A stretch of DNA of 64,000 bases from Scalesia atractyloides. Its lineage: Eukaryota > Streptophyta > Magnoliopsida > Asterales > Asteraceae. The translations under genes were made by a program, and so were the position numbers. The DNA is taken from NCBI GenBank assembly GCA_947069175.1, contig CAMTDV010000007.1:53396083-53460082 (forward strand), read 5' to 3'. Positions within the stretch are counted from its first letter, which is position 1. Every line of letters begins with the position of its first letter. The notes under the pieces were generated by a model. The model searched no databases. It saw only the letters and a list, made by a program, of their open reading frames with translations, and was not told where the DNA came from. This document shows positions 10,227 through 21,235 of the stretch, piece by piece.

Positions 10227-11950
10227 GACTGCACTGAGCAGTCAATTGCAATTGGAGCGATTTTTATCCTCGTCAGAAATCGAGTCCCGCTGGAAATTAA
10301 CCGGAGGCCGTGTCATCTCTGTTTCGGTATATTCTTCTTTTCTTTTCTTTTAATTTATCAAACCATTCATTATCATCTATAAACAACAGAAGAGTTGTTG
10401 TTTAAATCAAAACAACATTGTTGGGTTTGTTCTGTCATGGTTATAACTAAGAAGATGACCAGGTAACGTGTGTTTAAAAGAATTAAAGAATAGAGATACC
10501 ATCAGGTTAGACACACAACCCAGGTTCGAGTCCCGGCTCCACCATGTTTTAAATCCTTTTGTTTTAAATCAAAGACTGAAGAATTGGACAGTTCATAAAT
10601 GAAATTAAAAACTGGTATTGAACGGGTTAGACATACAGCCCAGTTGGTTGGGTTGTGTTCCCACGAGTGGTTGGTCACGGGATTGATACCGATGTCTTGA
10701 TTCCGGTCGCTGTAATAACCATTCCTTTTTAATAAACCAAATCATGAAACATGGCAGTAAGCATATAAAAGAATTAAAATCATGATATGGAATGGGTTAG
10801 ACACGCAGCCTAGTGGAAGGGCTGCGTGCACACAAGCGGAAGGTCATGAGTTCGATTCGCGTTAAGGGCCGGTTTTGAGCTATTAATTATGATTAATTCA
10901 GAAAATAGTTTTTTTATAAAACCTCTAAATATCACCCAGAAATATTTAATATTTTTTATATACACCTATTTACTCACACTTTTGAAGTTAATTTAAAAGG
11001 TAAAAATACCGTTTTAAATCTTTTAATAACTCCCGTAAATGTAAGATGTCTAAAAAGATAAATTACGAACAAGGAATATTATTTAACTAAACCATTATGT
11101 GAATATCTAAGGAATATTATTTAACTAAACCATTATGTGAATATCTAGGGTAACCGATTCGTTCATTTGGTATCCCAACTTCACACTCGTGCGCTATCTT
11201 CAAGAAATCTTATTCGCAACCACTGTGAGTGAATCTACAACTCCCCATTTTATTTATTTATACGTTTTTGGGGTGTATCATGTGTGGCTCTGTATTATTA
11301 TCTTTTTATTTAATTTCGTGCAATTACCATTATGTGAACTAACGTGTTATGCGATAATCATTGTTTGTCATTTAGTGTTTACATTCATTGCAGTCATTTT
11401 TTCATTACAGGCCGTCCGTTCCCCGTTACCTATGAGCGGAACTCGACGTCGCCTATTATACGAGGTCAGCTCCATTTGATTGAGCTTCGATCTTGCAGAA
11501 CACCGCATTACCGTGCACACTTGTACATTGTTATGTTGCTTATTGAATGAGTCAGCGATTGTGGAAATTAATATTGACGTACGCGATATTCACATATTTT
11601 GGTTGATGCACATTTTTCATATATAAAAAATTAAATATAATATTTTTACTAATAACAAAAAGGGATTCACTCGTCAACGTATGTTGACCTAAACTCTTCT
11701 TTTACACATGATACAGGTGAACATGTTTGAAGCATAGATCACATAGGATTAGGCCTTACAAGAACAAAAGCGTTATTTGCAATTTGTTTGGAAGTACATT
11801 GTGATTTTTTTGAATATTAGTTTATTGGAATTTCTTTTAATTAAATTGAAATATTAAAATATTGAAACTTTAAAATAGTAATGTCATGAGCTTTGATGAA
11901 AACCCAGTCATGCCCCGATTACTTTATCCGCTGCGGGTCAGGGTATGACA
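10227..11950 (+). repeat. E2 5' LTR (start missing)
   Basis: It ends at GGGTATGACA (11950), 3 nt before the primer site. Its last 1.1 kb resembles the reverse complement of the E1 LTR, including GGGGTGTATCATGTGTGGC (11270) and the GTTCC/GGAAC motif (11410-11436). It carries three tRNA-like modules in sense orientation. A 30-bp direct repeat (GGAATATTATTTAACTAAAC and flanks) occurs at 11070 and 11110. Confidence 0.8.
10505..10860 (+). repeat. Three tRNA-like hairpin modules in the E2 LTR
   Basis: Modules at 10505-10543 (short: GGTTAGACACACAAC followed directly by box B GGTTCGAGTCC), 10624-10690 and 10794-10860. The last two have hairpins ACAGCCCA/TGGGTTGT (10635-10656, one G-U pair) and CACGCAGCC/GGCTGCGTG (10802-10828). 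Box B is GGATTGATACC and AGTTCGATTCG. They share the GGTTAGACAC lead and the sense orientation with the E1 modules, but have different arm sequences. Confidence 0.65.
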
Positions 11951-11953
11951 GAT

Positions 11954-11966
11954 TGGTATCAGAGCT
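11954..11966 (+). other. E2 primer-binding site (initiator Met-tRNA)
   Basis: TGGTATCAGAGCT matches 12 of 13 bases of the initiator-Met primer complement, 3 nt after the LTR end, the same spacing as in E1. Confidence 0.88.
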
Positions 11967-12298
11967 AATTACTATAGGGTATAGGATAGGTTATTAGACC
12001 CCTTAGAGCCTATACTATAGTCAATTAGAAATTTTTCGCTTATATGTTAAATTGGTTACATTCGAGCTTATGGCATTTATTTATTTTACATTCTAAAATT
12101 TTCTCTCACACACAATTGTATGCAAGCACTTTAATTGCTACTTGATTTTGTGAAACATAAATGTGATATAATTTTACCAATATAACCTATATATGTATAT
12201 ACTACCTTTATAATGTACGTCTCGGTTTTCACGTACTTAAACATTCTCTTTCTTTTCTTTTCGAAAATTTGTGATGTAATTTTACCAATATAACCCAA

Positions 12299-13394
12299 TG
12301 CTGTCAACCCTCCCGCAAGCGCCACCAAGTGCACTTACAAGCACTTCAACTCCTGCGACCCTCCAAAATACGAGGGAACCGAAGGGGTCCTGATGGTTCG
12401 AAGAAATGGAAAGCACTTTTCTCAACTATGACAGCCCTAATGACCATAAGGTTCGCTATGCTACTGGTCGTCTCTTCGGGGTAGCTTTAACTTGGTGGAA
12501 CGCTGAAAAAGGAAAAAGGGGTGTTGAAGCCGTGGTAGCTCTAACTTGGGAACAACTTAGAGAACTTATGACGAGGCGTTTCTGCCTAAGGAGTGAAATC
12601 AAGAAGCTGAAAGATGAATTTTACTTCTTGAAACAAAAATATGGGGATCATGTGACCTACCACAAAAGGTTTCTTGAGCTAAATCATGTGGTCCTAAATC
12701 TGTTCACCCCCTTTACCACCTTATCGAGCATTATATTCGAGGTCTCCCCTCGAAGATCCAAGATTCTGTGATAAGCACCATACCTGCAACCTTGGAAGCA
12801 GCAATGGAACTAGCCACCGAGCTCACTGAAAACCACATTCGAAATGGAGATTTCGATGACGAAAAGAAGAAGAGTGTGAGTAGCGAAACCTCGACTGAAC
12901 CCCTCAAACCGACAAAAACCAGATCTTCTTCTCGTTTCAATGCCAAGAGAAAGCGAAACGGGAAAAATTATGTCGTCACCCAAACCAATCAGTCAAACTC
13001 ATATAACCAACCCATCACAGCAGCCCCAATCACCCAAGTTGCTCCTCCTGCTGAACCATTCAAGAGGCAGTATTCAGGACCTCACCTGAAGTGCAACCGA
13101 TGCCAATACTACCACCCAATTGAGAACCCATGTCCCCAATACACAGGGTGTGGTGGAGGAGGCAATACAATTCAAACATGTCGTACCCTTCAAAGACAGG
13201 CCCGGAATCAACATCAAGCCCAACCCAATAACCAAATTGTGGGCCAAGCCCCGTACCAGCCACCTCCACTAATGTTACCACCTGCTCAGGTCTTAGCCCA
13301 ACCCTTTTACCAACCCAACTACCCCATGATGCCTCAAATTAGGGCTTTCTATAATTGCGGTGATCCAACTCATTTCCGCAACACATGCCCATGA
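12299..13394 (+). pseudogene. E2 gag, decayed
   Basis: Homologous to E1 gag from about its residue 88 onward (KHFNSCDPPKYEGTEG). A deletion removes about ten residues before WFEEMES near 12390. Frames then run 12406-12771 and 12768-13394, so another frameshift lies near 12715-12770. The Cys-rich region is retained (CNRCQYYHPIENPCPQYTGC), but in the last zinc knuckle the first Cys is Phe (FYNCGDPTHFRNTC), losing a metal ligand. The frame ends in TGA at 13392-13394, where E1 has an Arg codon. The leader at 11967-12298 holds nothing recognisable, so the N-terminal gag was lost. Confidence 0.85.
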
Positions 13395-14363
13395 TTGGTA
13401 AACATCATTAACGCACAGGCTCAAGCTAACCCTGTGAATCAAGCAAACAAAGCCAATCCGCCAGCCAAGGGAAGGGAATTCAACATCAACGCCAACCAAG
13501 CCAGAGCAGATAACAACGTGGTTAACGGTACGTTTCTCATTAATGGTAGCTATGCATCAATTCTATTTGACACGGGTGCGGATAAGAGTTTTGTGTCCCT
13601 AGAGTTCGAGTCTATTCTTGGTTTACCTCATGTTGGTTTAGCGGAATCATTCACAGTAGAAGTACCGACGGAGAATCTATCACGCTGGATTCTAATCATT
13701 CGTGACTGCATTCTCACTTTTAACAAGCATGATTTTTCAATCGATTTCATTCCCATGAAATTGGGAAGCTTTGACGTCATCATTGGCATGGACTGGCTCA
13801 GTTACATCATGCCGAAGTTGTATGTTATGAAATATACATTCGAATTCTGCTCATCGACGGTCAAACCCTTCGTATATTCGGTGAAACCCATCCAAAGGTC
13901 TAAGGTTAATGTCATGCCTACAAGCCCGAAAGTATCTTTGCAAAGACTACATGGCCTTTCTAGCCCATATTGTCAAGAAGCTAGGCAAAGAGAAGAAACT
14001 GGAAGATATCCCTATCGTAAGAGATTTCCCTCAAGTTTTTCCAGACGATGTATCTGGACTTCCCCCTATGCGAAAAGTCGAATTTCGAATCGATCTTGTA
14101 CCCGGTGCCACCCCGGTCGCAAAATCTCCATATCGATTGGCTCCATCCGAAATGAAAGAATTAGCTAGTCAATTGTAAGAGCTGACGGAAAAAGGGTTCA
14201 TTCGCCCTAGTTCATCACCTTGGGGTGCGCCGGTTCTTTTTGTCAAGAAGAAAGACGGAACTTTCCGAACATGCATAGACTTTCGGGAGCTCAACAAACT
14301 AACCATTAAGAACCGTTATCCTTTACCACGCATCGATGACCTCCTAGATCAACTTCAGGGTAC
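13395..14363 (+). pseudogene. E2 protease and start of reverse transcriptase, cut by E3
   Basis: Protease shows LFDTGADKSFVS and LGSFDVIIGMDWLS, with a frameshift near 13810. The PR-RT linker (LEDIPIVRDFPQVFPDD) and the RT N-terminus (VEFRIDLVPGATPVAKSPY) are read at 13909-14178. A TAA at 14176-14178 replaces a Gln codon, after which RT goes on with RPSSSPWGAPV, FRELNKLTIKNRYPLPRIDD and LLDQLQG. At 14363 the sequence changes abruptly to the E3 LTR. Confidence 0.88.
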
Positions 14364-15603
14364 CACGTTGGCACACCCCGGATTTCCAACCCAAATCCAT
14401 ACACCGGTGGGCCCGGGTGGGGAGTATCGTGACGTCAGTTGATAACATCATAGTCAATTAAACACGGCACATCGGAAGTCTTGGAGTAAAATTACTATTA
14501 CAAACCAATGTTCGAAATACAAAATAATATACAGGCTCGTAATAGAAGATCCACAGGCGGATCATAAATTGTACATGGAAAGAATATAAAACAGACTTTG
14601 GGCAGATCTAGGATTTGCAAGATCCTCTATCACTACCGAGCACTTCCAGCCTATTTTTATATTGTACCTGCAAGCTTAGTCTTTTGAAAATACGTCAGCT
14701 TTCGCTGGTAAATACACCCAACTGACTCATTTTGAAAACATTTCAAAAACGTTTTAAGTGCGTAACAACACAAAATATTTTTATAACTTGGGAAAGTTGA
14801 CCGTCCAACCTTGTTAACAGATTTACATGTTTGCCCATACATACAGGGCCCGGTACGGAGACTGAGACATGATTAACGTACACACCACTTTGGACTCACG
14901 AAGGAGTCAATTCTTCCCAACCTTGTGGGAATGCATTTTTGAGCGTCTATCGGGTGTATGCCTACACCCGCGCTAAGGTCGTGGCCATTTCTATTGTAAT
15001 GAGCCGAGGATATCCAGGACACGGTAGTTAACCCCCGATGTTTAAGTTATCAAACAAAACTGATTAAAACAGAATATGCGGATTTACTAGCCGCACCCGG
15101 CATTTGATTGATCCCATTTCCGACCAAGCGGTAATAATTTACCGTAACCCAAGCCCGTATAGGATAAATAAGTCGAGAGTATTTACCTGAGCTAGTCTTC
15201 TTTTAATTTAATAACTCAGCCTACACAAAAGTGCTAAGTGCGGATAGCATTTACCGGCAAGTCTCTAGTCTGGATTATGGCATAAACTAACCAATTAAAT
15301 ACTAACGGTCTTATTTAAATCATAGACTTAGACCGACTAGCGTACTTGATCAAAACGTATGACGCTAGATTAAACGATGATTGGATAGAATGTAGTTTAA
15401 TCCCAACAAGTACCTTGACTTGTATAATACGGATAAACTATAAACATTCTGGATTTTGAGACTTAAATGACAAGGTTAAACCCATTTCGGTTAATTTTTG
15501 TAAACTAGTTACATATGCTTAACCGTACGCATATCAGTGATATCGGGTAACCGGATAATTCATGGACAAGTTCTATATTCCATTATATTTTAAATAAGTT
15601 GTA

Positions 15604-16390
15604 ATATCAATAGGATATCAACTTTTATGCTCGTTATGGTTTTAAAATGAAACTATGCCTCATAAGGGCGTTTCGGTAATTTCATACCGTATAAAAGGAA
15701 CTTAATAAAATTTAATGTTATAACTATAATTATTCTGGAAAAATAACTTATTGGTGATATAATATCAATAGGATATTAATTATATGTGTAATTTATCTTT
15801 TATGACCAAACTATGCACCAAATGGGCATTTTTGTCATTTTACACATAGTTCATAAATTATTTGTGATTCTGAGTTTATAACATGTACCTACTGGAAAAA
15901 TATATAAACTAAGTTTTAAAATCAGTAGGTAACAAGTCTTGGTCAATTAATATGGTTTAAAACCATACTATGCGCCGAAACGGCGCTTATGTCGTAAAAT
16001 GACGTTTTATGCGATGTTTAATGAAATCTGATGTTAAGGTCAGATTAAAATGTCTTAGATATGTTATTTGATATAACATATCAGTAGGTAAAAGATTTAC
16101 CTTGAAAAGATTTGATTAAAACCGTTTTATGAGCCACAAGGGCTAAATCGTCATTTATCGACATAATTAAGGACCTGCTTGTAAACTTAGTTTATATCTG
16201 ATTTAACATCCCAAATAATACTACTTATAATATTACATCAGTAGAAACTTATTTTCAAGTTCATTATATTAAAACCTTGTTTTATGCAAAAAGGGCATTT
16301 TAGTCAAAAATGGCATAATTGCGGAACTTGCGCATAAACTCAGATTCTGATTATGATCATTTAATATAACCTTAGAGGGTTATGCTACAT
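15604..16390 (-). repeat. Five diverged 157-159 bp tandem repeats in the E3 LTR
   Basis: The marker ATATCARTAGG starts at 15604, 15762, 15919, 16078 and 16235 (spacing 158, 157, 159, 157). A second marker (ACTATGCGCC...GGGC then GTCATTTTAC-like) recurs about 47-48 bp after each. Copies are strongly diverged but the period is held. They lie downstream of the LTR TATA box in the minus-strand sense. Confidence 0.75.
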
Positions 16391-16987
16391 TATATTAAGA
16401 TCATAATGCAACTTTAGATCAGTATCTAACTAATCTAAATCGGGTCAGAATCAAAAGTCAAAGAAGAAGTCAAACTTTTCGACTTTCGGTTGCGAACCGA
16501 CCCTAGAACTGAAATTGACGAGCTGAACATGTTCTTACATGTTCTAATAATTATTACCAACTTGTTTAAGTGTCAAAACAGGTTTCATAACATATGTAAG
16601 ATCAACTTATGGTTTTTCCAAAAATGGCTTGTTTGACTTTTTAATAACTTAACTTTGACCGGTCAATTGGTCTAGCAAACGTGATCTTCAGGAGGTGCCC
16701 TTTATAGGGACTAACACCTACCTTATTACGATCACTTAGCCATGTTCGTTACGAACCATGGCTGGACCATAATGGTCTTAACCGAAAGTCAAAGCGTTTT
16801 CCGCAAAACGCGTGACTTTTGGCTATAAAAGCCTATAAACGAAAATGTACAAGGAAGGAACGCTTACAAGAGGTTTTTAGAATGTAATAGAACTAAGTTA
16901 GATGCTCCTTTCAGTTAGGAACTTCCAGAGGAGGGAGATAGAGTTGAAAATTAGAAAGGTGCAAGTTCAAAGGTTGAATCTTTGCAC

Positions 16988-16997
16988 CTATTTATAG
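16988..16997 (-). promoter_or_regulatory. TATA box of the E3 LTR
   Basis: The minus strand reads CTATAAATAG, about 770 bp from the LTR start. It separates the 40-bp array (upstream, U3) from the 157-bp array (downstream). Confidence 0.6.
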
Positions 16998-17286
16998 TTG
17001 GAGAGCTTGAAGGAGGTGATGCCATGTGCTACGGGATGTAAGAGGGAGCTTACAAGTGTCCTAAAACGTGGCATAGCAGTTTGGGAATCCATAGTTTCGA
17101 GCAAATTGGTTTTTGGCACTTTGTGTGGTGGCCAAGGAAACTTTCTGCAGACATAGGCCTTAGCCTCTCGCGCCCCGCGAGCGCCTCATGTCAGGTTTCA
17201 AAATTTACCACATTTAGCCCTCCGTAGCCAATATTTGGCATACCCGGGATTATGCCCGGACATTGTCGAGCTCTCGGTTCGTTAAA

Positions 17287-17680
17287 AGGTCACTCAGAGG
17301 TATAAATTAACATGTTGACACTTTTAACCCCTCCATTATCCAACTTTCACATATTTACATAATTGAACCCTCTCGTCCATCAAATGGCACGTATGAGAGT
17401 TAGGACTTCGTAAAGGATCCCTCAGAGGCTCTTATAAGCATGTTGACTCCGATATCACTCAGAGGCTCATTATAAGCATGTTGACTCCGATATCACTCAG
17501 AGGCTGGGCATGTTGACATATCAATCACTCAGAGGCCAAGTTTTAAGCATGTTGACGTATCAGTCACTCAGAGGCTAATGATTTAAGCATGTTGATATAT
17601 CAGTCACTCAGAGGCTGTTATTTATGCATGTTAACATCGGACAGTCACTCAGAGACTTAGTTTGAGCATGTTGACACCTT
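17287..17680 (-). repeat. Short tandem repeats (31-41 bp) in E3 LTR U3
   Basis: The unit contains CACTCAGAGGCT and GCATGTTGAC. CTCAGAGG-type boxes begin near 17291, 17420, 17457, 17495, 17526, 17566, 17605 and 17646. They sit between the LTR start and the TATA box, where LTR enhancers usually lie. Confidence 0.8.
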
Positions 17681-17765
17681 TATTCCATATTAGTCTTTAA
17701 TAGACTAAGTTTAAAATAGAACACATGTCACTATACTATTGGACACGATTTTACGAGGTGTTACA

Positions 17766-17783
17766 TCCTCACCCCCTTAAAAG
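17766..17783 (-). other. E3 polypurine tract
   Basis: The minus strand reads CTTTTAAGGGGGTGAGGA immediately before the LTR start TGTAACACC. Confidence 0.8.
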
Positions 17784-17802
17784 AAATCTCATCCTTGAGA
17801 TT

Positions 17803-18384
17803 TTATTCAAAAAGATGGGGGTACTTTTGTCGCATAGTTGACTCAACCTCCCATGTATACTCGAGACCTATAAAGGCGTCCCATTCAACTTTTACTATAG
17901 GTATCATTTTCCTTCGGAGCTTCTTAACCTGTCGATCCTTGATCGAAATTGGTTTCTCAACGAAACTCAGGTTTTCATCAATTTTCACATCCTTGTGTGA
18001 CATTGCTAGCGACTCATCGGCTAGACATTTCTTAAGGTTACTGATGTGGAACACATCATGGATTCCACTTAGCTCCTCTGGCAATCTGAGCTTATAAGCT
18101 ACAGTGCCAACACATTCGACTATCTCGAATGGTCCGATGTATCTTGGGCTTAACTTGCCCTTCTTCCCAAAGCGCATCACACCTTTCCAGGGTGACACTT
18201 TTAACATGACTTTGTCTCCTATTTGGAACTTAAGAGGTTTACGCCTCTTGTCAGCATAACTCTTCTACCTATCCCAGGCAGCTTTGAGACGATCACGTAT
18301 TTGCACAATCTTTTCCGTGGTCTCCAAGACAATCTCCAGTCCTGATAGTTGGGCTTCCCAAACTTCTGCCCAACACATGGGCGT
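17803..18384 (-). pseudogene. E3 integrase C-terminus and chromodomain
   Basis: It encodes LKVSPWKGVMRFGKKGKL, LSPRYIGPFEIVE, the IHDVFHISNLKKCLADE block and a chromodomain tail (IVKVEWDAFIGLEYTWE). The frame 17803-18207 ends near the polypurine tract. Upstream, 18208-18384 is the linker to the integrase core, readable only with frame changes and stops (TAG near 18265). Function as for E1: the end of an integrase able to read chromatin in intact relatives. Confidence 0.85.
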
Positions 18385-19340
18385 TCAACATTTTCTCCCA
18401 TACAAGGCCTCAAAAGGAGCAGCTTTGATGCTTGTATGATAACTATTATTGTAGGAGAATTCTATTAGGGCTAAGTGGTCATCCCAACTTCCACCTAAAT
18501 CAATCACACATGCCCGGAGCATGTCTTCCAACGTTTGAATAGTACGTTCACTTTGTCCATCCGTCTGCGGGTGGTAAGCCGTACTAAAGTTCAATCTTGT
18601 GCCTAACGATTGTCGGAAAGTCTTCTAAAAGTAAGATGTGTATCTAGTATCTCTATCAGATACAATAGATACCGGCACACCGTGTAGGGGCACAATCTTG
18701 TCCACATACAACTTAGCCAATCTGTCAGAGTTATACGTTTCTTTGATTGGCAAGAAATGAGCTGACTTAGTCAGCCTATCTACAATGACCCAAATCGTGT
18801 CGTTTCCACTTTTGGTCTTAGGTAACTTGCTAATAAAGTCCATAGTTACCATTTCCCATTTCCATGTGGGAATTTCTAGTTGTTGTAGATGTCCTGACGG
18901 TTTCTGATGTTCGGCTTTAACTTGCGAACACGTCAGACATTTGGCTACATAAGTGGCTATGGATTTCTTCAAACCCATCCACCAATAATTCTTTTTCAGA
19001 TTTTGATACATCTTATCACCTCCAGGATGAACTTAGTATCTCGTATTGGGTGCTTCTTGGAGGATTAGATCCTTAAGCCCTCCAAAGATTGGAACCCAAA
19101 TTCTATCATTAAATCTAAGGATTCCATCCTTTCCAGGAATTGACTGATCAATAGTTCCGCCTAATCCTTCATTAGGAGCATTAGCCTCTAACAGAGCTTG
19201 CCTTTGCGCATCTAATAGCTTCTCATTTAAGCTATTTCTGAGCTCAATGCTCCTGGCGTTAATCTTTATAGGTTTAACCCGTTCCTTGTGACTTAAGGCA
19301 TCAGCAACTACATTTGCCTTGCCTGGATGGTAGCGAATCT
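18385..19340 (-). pseudogene. E3 integrase zinc finger and core
   Basis: Two frames cover it. At 18625-19011 are the zinc finger end (CLTCSQVKAEH) and the first two core Asp motifs (MDFISKLP, VSDRDTRYTS). At 18385-18594 is the Glu motif (TDGQSERT). A stop near 18625 separates them. A TAA near 19035 interrupts the histidine part of the zinc finger. The stretch 19035-19340 is the RNase H-integrase linker, with the HPGKANVVADAL motif near 19310. Confidence 0.85.
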
Positions 19341-19341
19341 C

Positions 19342-19940
19342 TCAATCATAATTATTAAGCGTTTCCAACCATCGACGTTGTCGCATGTTCAATTCCTTCT
19401 GATTAAACAGATGCCGGAGACTTTTATGGTCTGTGTATATAATACACTTAGTGCCATATAAGTAATGTCTCCATAACTTTAGTGCGAATACAACGGCACC
19501 CAATTCCAAATCGTGGGTGGTGTAATTCCTTTCATGCACCTTTAACTGTAGTGATGCATAGGCAATCACCTTGCCTTTTTGCATTAGCACACAGCCCATG
19601 CCGGTGTACGATGCATCACAGTAGACTATAAATTCCTCAATACCCTCAGGTAGAGATAACACAAGAGCATTGCTCAACTTGTGTTTCAGAATCTCAAAAG
19701 ATTCTTGTTGTTTTGGACCCCAAATAAACTTAAACATTCTTACGGGTCAAGGTAGTTAAATGAGTGGCTATTCTCGAAAAGTTCTCAATGAACCTCCTAT
19801 AGTAACCAGACAATCCTAGAAAACTACGAATCTACGATGGAGTTTTGGGTACTTCCTAATTCATTATGGCCTCTATTTTGGCGGGATCCACTTGGACACC
19901 ACGCTCACTTACCATATGTCCAAGAAATTGGACTTCTCTA
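19342..19940 (-). pseudogene. E3 RNase H and RT C-terminal end
   Basis: RNase H is clear: IVYCDASYTGMGCVLMQKGK with the catalytic Asp intact, YTTHDLELGAVVFALK and IYTDHKSLRHLFNQKELN. The frame stops at 19342-19344 (TGA replacing a Cys codon before EIRYHPG). Upstream, 19738-19940 holds the RT thumb and connection with a TAG near 19940, where a Trp would follow the SKCEF motif. Confidence 0.85.
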
Positions 19941-19942
19941 AG

Positions 19943-21223
19943 CTAAAACTCACACTTAGAGAATTTAGCATAAAACTTCTCTTGACTTAGCAGTTCTAAG
20001 ATGCACCGAAGATGTTTCTCGTGATCAACTTGATTACGAGAATAAATAAGTATGTCATCTATGAAGACAATGACAAACTTATCTAGATGTGGCTTGCAGA
20101 CTCTATTCATCAGATCTATGAATGCTGCAGGTGCATTTGTGAGCCCAAAAGGCATCACCAAGAATTCAAAATGACCATATCGGGTCCTGAAGGTAGTTTT
20201 AGGAACATCATCACTTCTAACCTTCAGCTGCTGATATCTAGATCTCAAATCGATCTTAGAAAAGTAACTAGCTCCTTGAAGTTGGTCGAATAAATCATCG
20301 ATCCTGGGCAATGGATAACGGTTCTTAATTGTTAACTTGTTTAGCTCTCTGTAGTCAATGCACATCCGCATTGAACCATCTTTCTTTTTAACAAAGAAGA
20401 AAGGAGCTCCCCAAGGCGAGGAACTTGGCTGAATAAAGCCTTTCTCTAAGAGTTCATCCAATTGAACTCTTAACTCCTTCATTTCCGTCGGTGCTAGTCT
20501 ATATGGAGCTCTAGCTACAGGTGCTGACCCTGGTATGATATAAATTCTAAACTCAACTTGTCTGTCTGGAGGTAGGCCTGGTAGCTCTTCGGGGAAAACA
20601 TCGGAATACTCTGAGATAACCGGAAGGTCTTTAATATTTGGCTTAAGCTCGTTGATAGTCACTTGTGCCATGTAAATGACACAACCTCTTCCTAAACACT
20701 TGGATGCCTTAAATAACAACACTTTGTCTAGCAATCCATAGTGTGAATCTCCAAGGATGGTGATCATTTCACCGGATGGGGTTTTAATTTCAATGAGTTT
20801 CTTATCGCAGGCAATGCGGGCTTGGTTATGGGATAACCAAACCATGCCTAAAACTATATCGAACCCTGCCAATTTCATTGGCAAAAGAGATATGAACGGA
20901 ATAATTCTTAATGGATATAAAACATCTATCAAGAATGGAAGATGCTGATTCTAAACTTCCATCAGCAAGTTCTATCTCATAAGTTTTATCTAGAGTTCTT
21001 ATGAGTAAGTTTAATAGTTTACTAAACTTATGATCAACAAATGATTATCCGCACCCGAATCGAAAAGAACTATAGCGTAAATATTGTTAATGAGGAATGT
21101 TCCTGTTATGACATTGTTGTCATTAACAGCCTCTCTTGCAATCATTTGAAAAGCACGAGCATTCCCCTTCTTAGCCTTTCCTGACTTTGAATCATTATTT
21201 TTGGGGTTCTTATGTATGTCCAT
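19943..21223 (-). pseudogene. E3 protease and reverse transcriptase
   Basis: The frame 19943-20932 carries the protease end (FDIVLGMVWLSHNQA), the PR-RT linker, and RT with CIDYRELNKLTIKNRYPLP, KIDLRSRYQQL (the usual Gly-Tyr-His is altered), MPFGLTNAPAAF and VFIDDILIYS. The frame 21011-21223 has the protease active site LFDSGADNH, preceded by a basic stretch where gag would end. A frameshift lies between them near 20935-21010. Similarity is lost at about 21235. Confidence 0.88.
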
Positions 21224-21235
21224 CTTAAGCCATAC

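Larger units (their letters stand above)
10227..14363 (+). mobile_element. E2: older Ty3/gypsy chromovirus, 5' half
   Basis: A plus-strand element related to E1. It shows an LTR remainder, an initiator-Met primer site, gag, protease and the start of RT, then breaks at 14363 where E3 begins. Gag lacks its first ~90 residues and has several frameshifts and stops, so it is older than E1. Its LTR is missing its start: E1 ends at 10226 within it, which suggests E1 landed in it. The 3' half of E2 is not seen anywhere in the window. It either lies beyond the truncated end of E3 or was lost with it. Confidence 0.85.
14369..17765 (-). repeat. E3 3' LTR, about 3.4 kb
   Basis: Plus-strand ends are TGGCACACCCCGG (14369) and GAGGTGTTACA (17765), so the minus-strand LTR runs TGTAACACC to GGGTGTGCCA. 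It is unusually long and contains two internal tandem arrays (15604-16390 and 17287-17680) and a TATA box at 16988-16997. No reading frame of interest is present on either strand. Confidence 0.82.
14369..21235 (-). mobile_element. E3: chromovirus with 3' LTR and pol only
   Basis: A minus-strand element: 3' LTR 14369-17765, polypurine tract, integrase with C-terminal chromodomain, RNase H, RT and protease. It stops near 21235, right at the gag-protease junction. No gag, primer site or 5' LTR follows, so the upstream half was deleted. It starts inside the E2 RT after CACGT (14364-14368), the candidate target-site copy; the partner copy is lost. Protein sequence is diverged from E1 and carries several stops, so E3 is a distinct and older family. 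Confidence 0.85.

Noticed and set aside
10227..10400. Target-site duplication for E1 at its right end
   Set aside because: The left flank is outside the window, so the candidate ACTGC at 10227 cannot be checked.
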